This document shows positions 18,145-27,525 of a DNA stretch of 64,000 nt, piece by piece. Both the position numbers and the translations under genes were made by a program. The notes beneath the pieces are model-generated. The model made no database searches. It saw only the letters and a list, made by a program, of their open reading frames with translations, and was not told the DNA's origin. Origin of the DNA: Stappia sp. BW2 (GTDB lineage: Bacteria; Pseudomonadota; Alphaproteobacteria; Rhizobiales; Stappiaceae); assembly GCF_008107695.1 (NCBI RefSeq), contig NZ_VIRG01000070.1:1550001-1614000 (forward strand), written 5' to 3'. Each line of letters begins with the position of its first letter. Position 1 is the first letter of the stretch.

Positions 18145-19146
18145 ATGGAACACGGCGGGGATTTGACCCTTGCGATTGAGCGCTTTGGCGGAACGCGGGA
18201 CGACTGGCTGGATTTGTCGACCGGGATCAATCCCTACAGCTACCCTGTGCCGGACGCTCTGCCGTCTTCAGCCTGGACCGCCCTGCCCGCACGCGGCGCG
18301 GAAGAACATCTGATTGCAGCCGCCCGAAACGCATACCGTATTCCAGACCATCTCGGTGTCATTGCAGCGCCGGGGACGCAGATCCTCCTGTCGCTGCTGC
18401 CGACGATCCTGCCGGATGGACCGGTGGTCGTGGCCACTCCGACCTACACCAGTCACAAGGATGCCTGGACCAGGGAAAGCCGCGCACCAATTGAGGTGTC
18501 CAGCGTCTACTCCCTGCCCGCCGATACGAAAATCCTGGTACTCGTCAACCCGAACAACCCGGACGGGCGTCTGACAGATGTCAAAAGCCTCATCGAGATC
18601 GCACAGACATTGAGTGCAAGAGGCGGCTATCTGGTGGTTGACGAAGCCTTTGCGGATGTCGTTCCGGGAGCCAGCCTGCTGCCGCATATCGGTACGGAAA
18701 ACGTCGTCGTGCTGAGATCCTTCGGCAAGTTCTTCGGTCTTGCCGGTTTGCGTATCGGCTTTCTCGCCGGTGAAAAGACTGCGATCTCCAGCATGTCCAG
18801 ACTTCTCAATAGCTGGAGCCTCAGCGGTCCGGCACTGGAAATCGGTGCCAAAGCCTTGAGAGACAGTGCCTGGCAGGACCGGATCACCCGGCAGTTGATT
18901 GAGGATATGGCGGACCTCACCGTTGCCCTTTCACAAGCCGGCCTTAGCGTATTCGGCGGCACACCTCTTTATGCGCTCGCCGGTCTGCGGAATCCGAAGG
19001 CCTTGCATGAAAGCCTCGCCCGCAGACGGATCTGGACACGGATATTCGACTACGCCCCAACCTGGATCCGTTTCGGCCTGCCCGGTGGCCCGGAAAACCT
19101 GAAACGTCTGACCGACGCTCTTGACGAAGCGCTGCAAGAGGTCTGA
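18145..19146 (+). CDS. cobC: Threonine-phosphate decarboxylase
   Basis: PLP enzyme supplying (R)-1-amino-2-propanol phosphate for the nucleotide loop of cobalamin (CobC in Pseudomonas naming, CobD in Salmonella). The 333 residues carry DLSTGINPYSYPVP near the start, LVNPNNPDGR, and the PLP lysine in RSFGKFFGLAGLRIGF (about 195). The ATG at 18145 has AAGAGG upstream; the frame is open to 18091. It is followed after 9 bases by cbiB, a usual functional pair. No cobalamin riboswitch was seen upstream. Confidence 0.9.
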   Translation: MEHGGDLTLAIERFGGTRDDWLDLSTGINPYSYPVPDALPSSAWTALPARGAEEHLIAAARNAYRIPDHLGVIAAPGTQILLSLLPTILPDGPVVVATPTYTSHKDAWTRESRAPIEVSSVYSLPADTKILVLVNPNNPDGRLTDVKSLIEIAQTLSARGGYLVVDEAFADVVPGASLLPHIGTENVVVLRSFGKFFGLAGLRIGFLAGEKTAISSMSRLLNSWSLSGPALEIGAKALRDSAWQDRITRQLIEDMADLTVALSQAGLSVFGGTPLYALAGLRNPKALHESLARRRIWTRIFDYAPTWIRFGLPGGPENLKRLTDALDEALQEV

Positions 19147-19155
19147 CGGACTGGA

Positions 19156-20133
19156 ATGCTCCTCTACGACCACGCCCTCTGGCTGCTTCTCGCCGCGCTG
19201 TTACTGGACGCATTGATCGGCGATCCTGATTGGATGTGGCAACGCTTGCCACATCCGGTCGTCTGGATCGGCAAAGTAATCGGGCTGTTCGACCGTCGTT
19301 TCAACAAGACGGAATACGCCCCTGAAACGCGAAAACTCGGTGGCGTTCTGACATTGCTTGTTCTGCTCGCCGGTGCCGGATTTATCGGTGCCGCAATTGA
19401 GGCAACCGCCAACTGGCTGCCTTATGGCAGGGTGCTTGAGGCTGTCGTGGCCGCGATTTTCATTGCCCAGAACAGTCTCTACCGTCACGTCGCCGCGGTC
19501 CGGGACGGGTTGATCAAAGACGGGTTGGACGGGGGGCGCAAAGCGGTTTCCATGATCGTCGGACGCGACCCGAACCGACTGGATGAGGCCGGTGTCTCGC
19601 GGGCAGCCATCGAGTCCTGCGCCGAGAACTATTCTGACGGGATCATGGCACCTGTCTTCTGGTTCGCCATGCTCGGCCTTCCCGGATTGATCGCCTACAA
19701 GGCAGTGAACACGGCCGACAGCATGATCGGCCATAAGAACGAGGTTTATGCCGACTTCGGCTGGGCCGCTGCCAGGTTCGACGATCTGATCAACCTGCCC
19801 GCGTCACGCCTCGCGGGTCTTTTTATCGCTCTCTGCGCGCCCTTGTCCCGAGGTTCGGTGCGCAAGAGCATCGCCTGTATTCTGGATGATGCGAGAAAAC
19901 ACCGCTCGCCGAATGCCGGCTGGCCGGAAGCCGCCATGGCAGGTGCGCTGAACCTGGCGCTTGCAGGGCCGCGGGTCTATCCGGGGTATACGGTCAACGA
20001 CCGCTACCTGAATACAAGCGGACGCAAGGATGCAAGGGCGGAAGATATCACGCGCGCCTTGAGGATCCTGGTCGGCTGCTTCGCGCTTGAAGCATTGCTG
20101 ATTGCAGGTCTGGCGCTGTTGTTGGCCTTCTAG
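19156..20133 (+). CDS. cbiB: Adenosylcobinamide-phosphate synthase
   Basis: Integral membrane enzyme (CobD in Pseudomonas naming, CbiB elsewhere) that attaches aminopropanol or its phosphate to adenosylcobyric acid. The 325 residues have the family start LLLDALIGDPDWMWQRLPHPV, several hydrophobic segments, and the motifs SCAENYSDGIMAPVFW and KAVNTADSMIGHKNE. It is in an operon with cobC, and converges on cobQ with only one base between the stops. Confidence 0.92.
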   Translation: MLLYDHALWLLLAALLLDALIGDPDWMWQRLPHPVVWIGKVIGLFDRRFNKTEYAPETRKLGGVLTLLVLLAGAGFIGAAIEATANWLPYGRVLEAVVAAIFIAQNSLYRHVAAVRDGLIKDGLDGGRKAVSMIVGRDPNRLDEAGVSRAAIESCAENYSDGIMAPVFWFAMLGLPGLIAYKAVNTADSMIGHKNEVYADFGWAAARFDDLINLPASRLAGLFIALCAPLSRGSVRKSIACILDDARKHRSPNAGWPEAAMAGALNLALAGPRVYPGYTVNDRYLNTSGRKDARAEDITRALRILVGCFALEALLIAGLALLLAF

Positions 20134-20134
20134 A

Positions 20135-21625
20135 TCAGGCGTTGTCACCTGTTCTGCGTGCAATCTTCAGGATGGACTCTACATCGAGGACCTGGTCCAG
20201 ATGCCGTGCGAGATCGTCCAGAATCCGGTCGATGTCTTGATCGTAGCTGAGCTCTGACCGGACGCAGAGAGCCTCCAGAAATGCGGCACGGAAATCATCG
20301 TCGGTGAAAAGGCCATGGATGTAGGTTCCATAGACGCGACCATCCGTCGAGACCGCACCATCTGCCCGCCCCTCATCAAGTCGCATCATGGGGTTGGCAC
20401 AATCCGGCCCGGACGTGCGGCCGACATGAATTTCGTATCCGGAGACAGGGGCTCCGCTGGCAACATGGGTACCGCGTGCGGCAATGGTTGATTTTTCTGC
20501 CGTCAGGATGGTTTCGACATCCAGATATCCGAGTCCTTCCGCCGTTCCAGGAGATCCCTCGATACCCTCCGGATCGGAGATGGTCTTGCCCAGCATCTGG
20601 TAACCGCCACAAACGCCCAGAATATGCCCGCCCCGGCGATGGTGTGCCTTGAGATCAATGTCCCACCCCTGCTTTCGAAAGAAAGCAAGGTCTCCGACCG
20701 TGGACTTCGACCCGGGTAAAAGCACAACGTCGGCGTCTCCCGGCAACGGCGTGCCGGGCTGAACAAGCTCCAGTGTTACGCCCGGTTCAAGCCGGAGCGG
20801 ATCGAGGTCATCAAAATTGGCAATCCGTGAAATCACGGGCACGACAATCTTCAGGCCGCCATCCCCAAAACCGTCTGACAGACCGAGTGCATCCTCCGCA
20901 GGAAGTTTCGCTGCGTCGGCAAACCACGGCACAACGCCAAGACCCTGCCATCCGGTGCGTCTTTCGATTTCCCGCAAGCCCTCATCAAACAGGCTTGGGT
21001 CGCCCCGGAACCGGTTGATGAAAAAGCCCTTGATGCGCTGACGTTCTTCATCTTCCAGAACCGCGCAGGTTCCCACAACGGAGGCGATGACACCGCCGCG
21101 GTCGATGTCTGCACACAGGATCACCGGCAGATCAGCGGCTTCGGCGAAGCCCATGTTAGCGATGTCACCAGACCTTAGATTGATCTCCGCAGGGCTGCCA
21201 GCGCCTTCCACAATCACCAGATCCGCACCTGAAGCGTTTATCGAGAAACTTTCCAGAACTCTCGGTAATAATTCCGCTTTCTGCTTTCCATACTCCCGTG
21301 CCCTCATCGTCCCATGGCGCTGCCCCTGGACGATCACCTGCGCACCGATGTCCGTCTCGGGCTTCAACAAAACCGGGTTCATATGAACACTCAAGGGCAC
21401 GCGGCAGCCCATGGCTTGCAACGCCTGGGCTCTCCCGATCTCGCCACCATCGGCGGTCACGGCAGCATTGTTCGACATGTTCTGTGGCTTGAAAGGGCGA
21501 ACCGACAGGCCGCGGTTGGCAAACAGACGGCACAGACCAGCAACGATCAGGCTTTTGCCGACATTCGAACCCGTACCCTGGATCATGATTGCCGGCACCT
21601 TGCCGGTGGACATCTGTTCTGCCAT
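20135..21625 (-). CDS. cobQ: Cobyric acid synthase
   Basis: Glutamine-dependent enzyme that amidates four carboxyl groups of adenosylcobyrinate a,c-diamide. The 496-residue protein has the N-terminal P-loop-like MIQGTGSNVGKS (about 14), FKPQNMSNNA, and a C-terminal class I glutaminase domain with the nucleophile in LGVCGGYQMLG and the His of YGTYIHGLF. Last gene of the riboswitch-led minus operon, directly after yrhK. Confidence 0.95.
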   Translation of the reverse strand: MAEQMSTGKVPAIMIQGTGSNVGKSLIVAGLCRLFANRGLSVRPFKPQNMSNNAAVTADGGEIGRAQALQAMGCRVPLSVHMNPVLLKPETDIGAQVIVQGQRHGTMRAREYGKQKAELLPRVLESFSINASGADLVIVEGAGSPAEINLRSGDIANMGFAEAADLPVILCADIDRGGVIASVVGTCAVLEDEERQRIKGFFINRFRGDPSLFDEGLREIERRTGWQGLGVVPWFADAAKLPAEDALGLSDGFGDGGLKIVVPVISRIANFDDLDPLRLEPGVTLELVQPGTPLPGDADVVLLPGSKSTVGDLAFFRKQGWDIDLKAHHRRGGHILGVCGGYQMLGKTISDPEGIEGSPGTAEGLGYLDVETILTAEKSTIAARGTHVASGAPVSGYEIHVGRTSGPDCANPMMRLDEGRADGAVSTDGRVYGTYIHGLFTDDDFRAAFLEALCVRSELSYDQDIDRILDDLARHLDQVLDVESILKIARRTGDNA

Positions 21626-21631
21626 TCAATT

Positions 21632-21931
21632 TCAGTCTTTGCCGAAAGGAGGCGCCCCATAAGGCCGGAACTCGGAGGGGATCGGCAGGTTGGCGAGCCG
21701 CAGCTCGAGTATCAAGCGGACCGTCGGACGCACAGCGAACAGAACAGACCCGATAACGAACAACCAGGTACCCGCATAAATCAGGCTGTCGTAGAAAAAG
21801 AAGATACTGCCGACAAGAAAGGTCAAGGCGGCCAGAAACTCGACGATGGTTCGATAAAGTTCGTATTTTCGAACTATTTCCACATGCGTCTGCGAGGCCG
21901 TGCGGAGACGATGGTCGAATAGCTTTTTCAT
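21632..21931 (-). CDS. YrhK-domain membrane protein
   Basis: A 99-residue protein with the YrhK pattern: a charged start, then two predicted membrane helices (IVEFLAALTFLVGSIFFFY at about 29 and IYAGTWLFVIGSVLFAV at about 50), then RPTVRLILELRLANLP. It lies between cobO (50 bases upstream) and cobQ (6 bases downstream) and so should be made with the cobalamin enzymes. No role in cobalamin synthesis is established. Confidence 0.8.
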   Translation of the reverse strand: MKKLFDHRLRTASQTHVEIVRKYELYRTIVEFLAALTFLVGSIFFFYDSLIYAGTWLFVIGSVLFAVRPTVRLILELRLANLPIPSEFRPYGAPPFGKD

Positions 21932-21981
21932 CCTCGTTTCCCCCTAATTTTCATCGTGTTGAGCGACCCTGAGGACAGGTC

Positions 21982-22620
21982 CTAGAACTCGATGCCTTCC
22001 TGGGGTTTCACGCCAGACCGGAACGGGTGTTTTATCTGGGTCATGTCGGTTACGAGATCGGCGATATCGATCAGCTCGTCCTTGGCATTGCGCCCGGTGA
22101 TGACGACATGGACGTCCTCCGGTTTTTCGTTCTTCAGGAAGTCGACGACCTCGTTGATGTCGAGATAGTCGTAGCGCAGCACGATGTTGAGCTCGTCGCA
22201 CAGGATCAGGCGATACTCGCCGGAAGTGATCATCTCCTTGGCGGCTTGCCAGGCTTCGTTCGCCGCATCGATATCCCGCTGACGGTCCTGAGTTTCCCAT
22301 GTGAAGCCCTCACCCATCCGCTTGATCGTGACAAGATCGGAGAAGCGTTCCAGAGCCATGCGCTCGCCGGTCTCGATCCGCCCCTTCACGAATTGCACCA
22401 CGCCCACCTTGTGGCCGTGACCGAGCGAGCGGAACACCATTCCGAAACCGGCTGTCGATTTGCCCTTGCCCTTGCCGGTGTGGACGATCAGCAAGCCCTT
22501 TTCAAGGGTCTTGGTCGCCATGATCTTGTCACGCGCGGCTTTTTTCTTGCGCATCTTTTCCGCATGGCGGGCATTGAGTTCTTCTTCGGTCTGTTCCGGC
22601 TTGTCCTTGTCGGCGGTCAC
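21982..22620 (-). CDS. cobO: Cob(I)yrinic acid a,c-diamide adenosyltransferase
   Basis: Adds the 5'-deoxyadenosyl ligand to the corrinoid using ATP (CobO/BtuR/CobA type). The 212 residues have a charged N-terminal helix, the modified P-loop VHTGKGKGKSTAGFG (about 47), VVQFVKGRIETGER, LCDELNIVLRYDYL and VITGRNAKDEL. The GTG start overlaps the cobN stop by four bases (GTGA), implying translational coupling. Confidence 0.95.
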   Translation of the reverse strand: MTADKDKPEQTEEELNARHAEKMRKKKAARDKIMATKTLEKGLLIVHTGKGKGKSTAGFGMVFRSLGHGHKVGVVQFVKGRIETGERMALERFSDLVTIKRMGEGFTWETQDRQRDIDAANEAWQAAKEMITSGEYRLILCDELNIVLRYDYLDINEVVDFLKNEKPEDVHVVITGRNAKDELIDIADLVTDMTQIKHPFRSGVKPQEGIEF

Positions 22621-25600
22621 GATGCGTCCGTCCCTTCCAGTCTTGTTTTCAAATCATTTAGTACAGCATGGGTCGAATTGCGCCGCGGCGTCCAGAGGCC
22701 GCGTTCGATTGCTTCCAGAAACCGGTCCAGCATTTCATTGAGCCCGGCCGGATTGGCGTCCTTGAGGAAGTCCAGGACTGCTTCGTTGTCCAGATAGGCA
22801 TCATAGAGCTGGTCAAAATGGTGATCACCAACGGCCCGGGTCGTTGCGGCAAAGGCAAAGAGATAGTCGAGCGTGGCAACCATCTCGAAAGCCCCCTTGT
22901 AGCCATGCCGCATGACACCCGCGATCCACTTCGGATTTGCCGCCCGTCCACGCACGACCCGGCCGATTTCCTCAGACAAGGTGCGCACCACAGGGCTTTC
23001 CGGCCGCGAATGGTCGTTGTGATAGACCGATGGCGCGTCGCCTTTCAGCGCTTCCACCGTGGCCGCCAACCCGCCTTCGAACTGGTAGTAATCATCACTG
23101 TCGAGGAGATCGTGCTCGCGGTTGTCCTGATTGTGCAGGACGGCATCGACGGTTTTTAGTCTGGTTTCAAGATCGTTTCTGGCAACAGCGCCTTCCGCTC
23201 CGCCCCCATAGGCGTATCCGCCCCAGGTGAGGAAGGCATCGGCAAAATCCGCGCGTTCTTCCCAGAGATTCTCATCGATCAATGCCTGAAGGCCTGCACC
23301 ATAGGCACCCGGTTTTGAACCAAAGACGCGGAACCCTGCTCTGCGGTCGGCTTCGGCCTTGTCCAGCCCCTCGGCCTGAAGCCTCATGCTTTCCGACCGC
23401 ATCCGCGCAGCAACCGGGTTGGCTTCGTCCGGCTCCTCCAGCGCACCGATCGCACGGGCAGCGCTGTCAAAAAGGTCCATCTGGTGGGGAAAGGCGTCGC
23501 GGAAGAACCCCGAAACCCGCAAGGTGACATCGATACGCGGACGTCCAAGTTCGGCCAGTTTCAGGATTTCAAACCCGGTGACCCGACCGGATCCCTGTTC
23601 CCAGACCGGCCGCGCGCCAATCAGAGCAAGTGCCTGGGCAATGTCGTCGCCGCCGGTTCGCATGTTGGCTGTGCCCCAGCACGTCAACACGAGTGATTGC
23701 GGCCATTCGCCTTCTTCCTGGAAAAACCGTTCAGCAACGAGTGACGCGGATTGCCAGCCGAGCCGCCATGCGGTCTCGGTTGGAACGGCGCGCACATCGA
23801 CAGAATAGAAATTCCGGCCGGTGGGCAGCACATCCGGACGCCCACGCGACGGGGCTCCGGATGGTCCAGGGGCTACGAAGCCGCCAGCGAGCGAGGTCAG
23901 CACCGCCGATGTTTCAGCATCGCCGGAGCCGGTTACAGCCGGACGCAGGACCGCGTTCAGATCGCCCATAACGGCAAGCGTCGAAAGCCAGCTTTCAGGC
24001 ACTTCACGGCTCCCTGCAACGAACTCCCGAGCAAGCCTCTCAATCCGCTCGACCGTGTCGCCTTGTGAGCGCCAGGGAGCCTCAAGGACATTTGCCAGGA
24101 CGTCTGGCCGACCTTGCTGCCAGGGGGCAGCGAAATCGCAATCCAGAGGATCGAAGCCATCGAAATGAAGGTCCGCTGCGATGGCCCGTTGCAGGCTCTG
24201 TTGCTCTGGCTTGCTGCCACGCGGCACCCTTGCGAGCGCAACCAGCAGGTCGGTCAAAAGATCGCCAACCGGGCTTTCCCCGAGAATATGCAGCCCATCC
24301 CGGATCTGCAGTTCCTTGAGATCACACAGATGGGCGTCCAGGCGCGCAAGACGTGTTTCCTCGTCCATCGCGTCGGTGATGCCGATATCCTTGTCCAGAC
24401 CATGTCGTGCGGCGGCGTCCAGAATGTCGCGCGTCAACGCCTTCAGACGGCGCGGATCGACACCGCTTGCCAGGTAATATTCATCCAGCAAGGTCTCCAG
24501 CTCTTCCGCAACGCCATGGCTCTCTGCGCGCGTCAGGGGCGGCGTCAGGTGATCGACGATGACAGCCGCCGTGCGCCGTTTGGCTTGGGCACCCTCGCCC
24601 GGGTCGTTGACGATGAACGGATAGATGTTCGGAACCGGCCCCAGAACGGCCTCAGGAAAACAGCTTTCGGCGAGTGCCAAGGCCTTGCCGGGCAGCCATT
24701 CCAGATTGCCATGCTTACCGAGGTGGATGACGGCATCGACCGCGAAATGCTCGCGCAGCCAGATGTAGAAGGCAAAATAGTGATGCGGCGGCACAAGCGC
24801 TGGATCGTGATAGGTCTCCTTCGGATCGATATTGTAGCCACGCGCGGGCTGAATACCGACCACCTGATTGCCGAACCGGTGCAGCGCCAGCCGAAAGTGA
24901 CCACCTGTTACGTGGGGATCGTCTGAAGGGGCGCCCCAGCGCTCAACAACGGCCGATCGCACGGCGTCAGGCAATCTGTTGAACGAGCGCTCGTAGTCTT
25001 CAAGTGACAGCGCCTGATAGTCTGCCTTGCCGGCCCGGCCCTCCAGCGCATTGGTTACGCCGGACGTCAGGATATCCATCAGATCGGCTGATGTTTGCGG
25101 CCCGTCTCCGGTGTCGTATCCGGCAGCGGTCATGGTCTTCAGCAGGCGTACGCAAGACGCCGGTGTGTCAAGCCCGACGCCGTTGGCAAGACGCCCGTCC
25201 CGGTTCGGATAGTTTGCAAGAATAAGCGCGGATTTCCTGGCCTCTGCCGGTTTCCGTCCGAGTTTGGCCCAGGCGGCTGCCAGTTCTGCTGTGAACCTGA
25301 TCCGGTCAGGCACAGGCGTAAAGGCAACCGGAGTCGATTGCGTGGTCTCGTCAAAGACACCTTCTTCCTTGAACGAAACCGCCCGCGTCAGGATACGGCC
25401 ATCGATCTCCGGCAACACGACATGCATGGCAAGGTCGCGGATCGACAGGCCCTGATCACTTTCTTGCCAGCCCTCTTTCGAGGATGATGAGAAGACGACC
25501 TGCAGCACAGGTTTGCCCGGTCGGTCCAGCGGTGTCGGCTGATGGGCAGCACCGGCTTTGGAGACAGCAAAGGCCGTGCCGTTCAAGACAACGTCGGGTG

Positions 25601-26375
25601 GAGCCGCGTCGAACAGGCCTTGCAGGATGGCGACGGATTCCGCTTCCTTCAGGCTGGAAACGTAGATCGGCAGCGCATTGATGCCTGCCTTGTCGAGCGC
25701 ATCGATGAGGGCGTCCAGAGGCGCGGTCTGGGCGCCTTGAACCAGGGCGCGATAAAAGGTGATTGCGGCCACCGGTCTGGCAGGGTCACGCCAGGATGCC
25801 TTCAATTGTGCAATGTCGGGTGCTGCTTTCCCGGCAAGATAAATTCCGGCACGAGGAAGGGGCACCGGATGCGCCGGTTCTTCGCCCTTTCCAATCAGAT
25901 AGGCTGCGTATCTCAGGGCGTTGGCGTAATTTTCCGTTCCGCCTTCGACACAGTACCGCCAGAAACGGTGCACTTCGGCCGATGTTCTGGTGGACCGCGA
26001 CGTCAGGTCTTCGTCCCATTTGTCGTCACCCGGAACGACAATCAGATCGATACCGTTCGCACGGACTTCCTCTTCGAACCTTTCCAGGCCGTAGCGCCAG
26101 TATTCCACTCCGCCCAGAATCCGCAGAACAATCAACCGGGACCCACGAACTGTCTGTTCCGCATAAAGATCAACCGAGTAGGGATGCGACAAGGCCATCA
26201 GGTTGGCGAGCCGTAGCTCCGCCCGGTCCGCCCCGAGACGGCCTTGCGCCGCAGCAAAGCTGCCCAGTTCGGTGTCTGCAGCGGACAGGAACAGAATGTC
26301 GGCCGGAGACTGGCCGAGATCGACCGCGTCCCCACCGTCATCGATCCGGCGTGTCTGACTGGCAAGAATGTGCAT
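22617..26375 (-). CDS. cobN: Cobaltochelatase subunit CobN
   Basis: Large subunit of the aerobic, ATP-dependent cobaltochelatase that inserts cobalt into hydrogenobyrinate a,c-diamide with CobS and CobT. At 1,252 residues it has the usual length. Typical segments are ANYPNRDGRLANGVGLDTP, a middle GKHGNLEWLPGKALAL (about 560), NFYSVDVRAVPTETAWRLG, and the C-terminal KGAFEMVATLDYLFAFAATT. CobS and CobT are not in this window. Confidence 0.96.
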   Translation of the reverse strand: MHILASQTRRIDDGGDAVDLGQSPADILFLSAADTELGSFAAAQGRLGADRAELRLANLMALSHPYSVDLYAEQTVRGSRLIVLRILGGVEYWRYGLERFEEEVRANGIDLIVVPGDDKWDEDLTSRSTRTSAEVHRFWRYCVEGGTENYANALRYAAYLIGKGEEPAHPVPLPRAGIYLAGKAAPDIAQLKASWRDPARPVAAITFYRALVQGAQTAPLDALIDALDKAGINALPIYVSSLKEAESVAILQGLFDAAPPDVVLNGTAFAVSKAGAAHQPTPLDRPGKPVLQVVFSSSSKEGWQESDQGLSIRDLAMHVVLPEIDGRILTRAVSFKEEGVFDETTQSTPVAFTPVPDRIRFTAELAAAWAKLGRKPAEARKSALILANYPNRDGRLANGVGLDTPASCVRLLKTMTAAGYDTGDGPQTSADLMDILTSGVTNALEGRAGKADYQALSLEDYERSFNRLPDAVRSAVVERWGAPSDDPHVTGGHFRLALHRFGNQVVGIQPARGYNIDPKETYHDPALVPPHHYFAFYIWLREHFAVDAVIHLGKHGNLEWLPGKALALAESCFPEAVLGPVPNIYPFIVNDPGEGAQAKRRTAAVIVDHLTPPLTRAESHGVAEELETLLDEYYLASGVDPRRLKALTRDILDAAARHGLDKDIGITDAMDEETRLARLDAHLCDLKELQIRDGLHILGESPVGDLLTDLLVALARVPRGSKPEQQSLQRAIAADLHFDGFDPLDCDFAAPWQQGRPDVLANVLEAPWRSQGDTVERIERLAREFVAGSREVPESWLSTLAVMGDLNAVLRPAVTGSGDAETSAVLTSLAGGFVAPGPSGAPSRGRPDVLPTGRNFYSVDVRAVPTETAWRLGWQSASLVAERFFQEEGEWPQSLVLTCWGTANMRTGGDDIAQALALIGARPVWEQGSGRVTGFEILKLAELGRPRIDVTLRVSGFFRDAFPHQMDLFDSAARAIGALEEPDEANPVAARMRSESMRLQAEGLDKAEADRRAGFRVFGSKPGAYGAGLQALIDENLWEERADFADAFLTWGGYAYGGGAEGAVARNDLETRLKTVDAVLHNQDNREHDLLDSDDYYQFEGGLAATVEALKGDAPSVYHNDHSRPESPVVRTLSEEIGRVVRGRAANPKWIAGVMRHGYKGAFEMVATLDYLFAFAATTRAVGDHHFDQLYDAYLDNEAVLDFLKDANPAGLNEMLDRFLEAIERGLWTPRRNSTHAVLNDLKTRLEGTDAS

Positions 26376-26409
26376 GCTTGGTCTTTATTTCCGGCTTGTT
26401 TTCAGCGTG

Positions 26410-27525
26410 TCAGGCAGCAGCCGTCAATTCACCCAGCAGACCACGCACCGCAGCCAGATCCAGACCTTTCAGACCAATCACGACAAGCTTGCCGCTGCTT
26501 TCGGCTCCAGCGGCGAACCAGATTTCGACCCGTGGACCAACGGCCTGCACCATTGCCGGCGCCGCCTTACCCTCGATCTTCACGGCGCCCTTGATGCGCA
26601 GAACGCCTTTTTGCGTCATGGCTTCAAGAACCTTTGTCTCGGCCTCTTTCAGGCTCACGAAGGACGAGACGTCCAGCACGTGGCTTTCAAAATCATCGTG
26701 ATGGTGATGATCGTGGTGATGGTGGTCATCATCGTGGTCGTGGTCGTGGTCATCGTCGTGATCATGATGGTCATCATGGTGGTGATGATGTTCGTGACGG
26801 TCCGTCATGTCGTCCTCGGCAGCAGAGCCCCTACCGAGCAGAACTTCAATCGGGAGCGTGCCGTTTTCGGATGCCACCACGTGAACGGCTGGACGGACAT
26901 CGGCGGCGATCTTCTCGTGCACCTGTTTCAGGGCGTCTTCCGAAACGAGATCGGCCTTGTTCAGCACAACAAGATCGGCGCACCGCAGCTGGTCATGGAA
27001 GAGTTCTTCGACCGGACTGTCGTGATCCAGGGCTTCGTCAGCAGCACGCTGTGCAGCAAGCGCATCCTCATCAAGTGCGATCCGGCCTTCGGCGAGTGCG
27101 GCTGCGTCAAGCACGGTCACAACACCATCGACCGTTACCTTCGGTTTCACGCTCGGCCAGGAAAAGGCCCGCACAAGCGGCTGCGGCAGCGCAAGACCGG
27201 AAGTTTCGATGACAATGTGCTCCGGCGGATTGTCCCGCGCGAGCAGCATTTCCATGGTCGGGAGAAAATCGTCGGCAACGGTGCAGCAGATGCAGCCATT
27301 GGTCAGCTCAACCACTTCCTCTGCGGCGCAATCAGGGTCCGCGCATCCGTTTACCAGGGAGCCGTCGAATCCCATGTCACCGAATTCGTTGACGATCAAC
27401 GCGATCCGTTTGCCATTGGCGTTGGTCAGCAAGTTGCGGATCAGCGTGGTTTTGCCGGCGCCCAGAAACCCAGTGACAATGGTTGCCGGTATTTTCGCGC
27501 CGGGCTGCAAGGAAGAAGTGGTCAT
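26410..27525 (-). CDS. cobW: CobW GTPase, His-rich metallochaperone
   Basis: G3E-family GTPase associated with cobalt insertion in cobalamin synthesis. The 371 residues have Walker A FLGAGKTTL (about 20-28), the metal motif GCICCTV (about 76), the NKADL guanine motif, a roughly 35-residue His/Asp-rich stretch (about 245-279) that should bind divalent metal, and the CobW C-terminal domain. The ATG at 27525 overlaps the cobP stop (ATGA); a longer frame to 27708 is not used. Position before cobN supports a cobalt role over zinc. Confidence 0.93.
   Translation of the reverse strand: MTTSSLQPGAKIPATIVTGFLGAGKTTLIRNLLTNANGKRIALIVNEFGDMGFDGSLVNGCADPDCAAEEVVELTNGCICCTVADDFLPTMEMLLARDNPPEHIVIETSGLALPQPLVRAFSWPSVKPKVTVDGVVTVLDAAALAEGRIALDEDALAAQRAADEALDHDSPVEELFHDQLRCADLVVLNKADLVSEDALKQVHEKIAADVRPAVHVVASENGTLPIEVLLGRGSAAEDDMTDRHEHHHHHDDHHDHDDDHDHDHDDDHHHHDHHHHDDFESHVLDVSSFVSLKEAETKVLEAMTQKGVLRIKGAVKIEGKAAPAMVQAVGPRVEIWFAAGAESSGKLVVIGLKGLDLAAVRGLLGELTAAA
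26694..26796 (-). repeat. CAT/GAT-rich low-complexity tract inside cobW
   Basis: About 100 bases of near-repeating GTG/ATG/ATC triplets (plus-strand view) coding for alternating His and Asp. Codons are mixed rather than one exact unit, so it is a coding low-complexity segment, though prone to slippage. Confidence 0.85.

Noticed and set aside
26694..26796. Possible CRISPR-like or VNTR array
   Set aside because: No regular spacer-repeat structure; it is a coding His/Asp segment of cobW.
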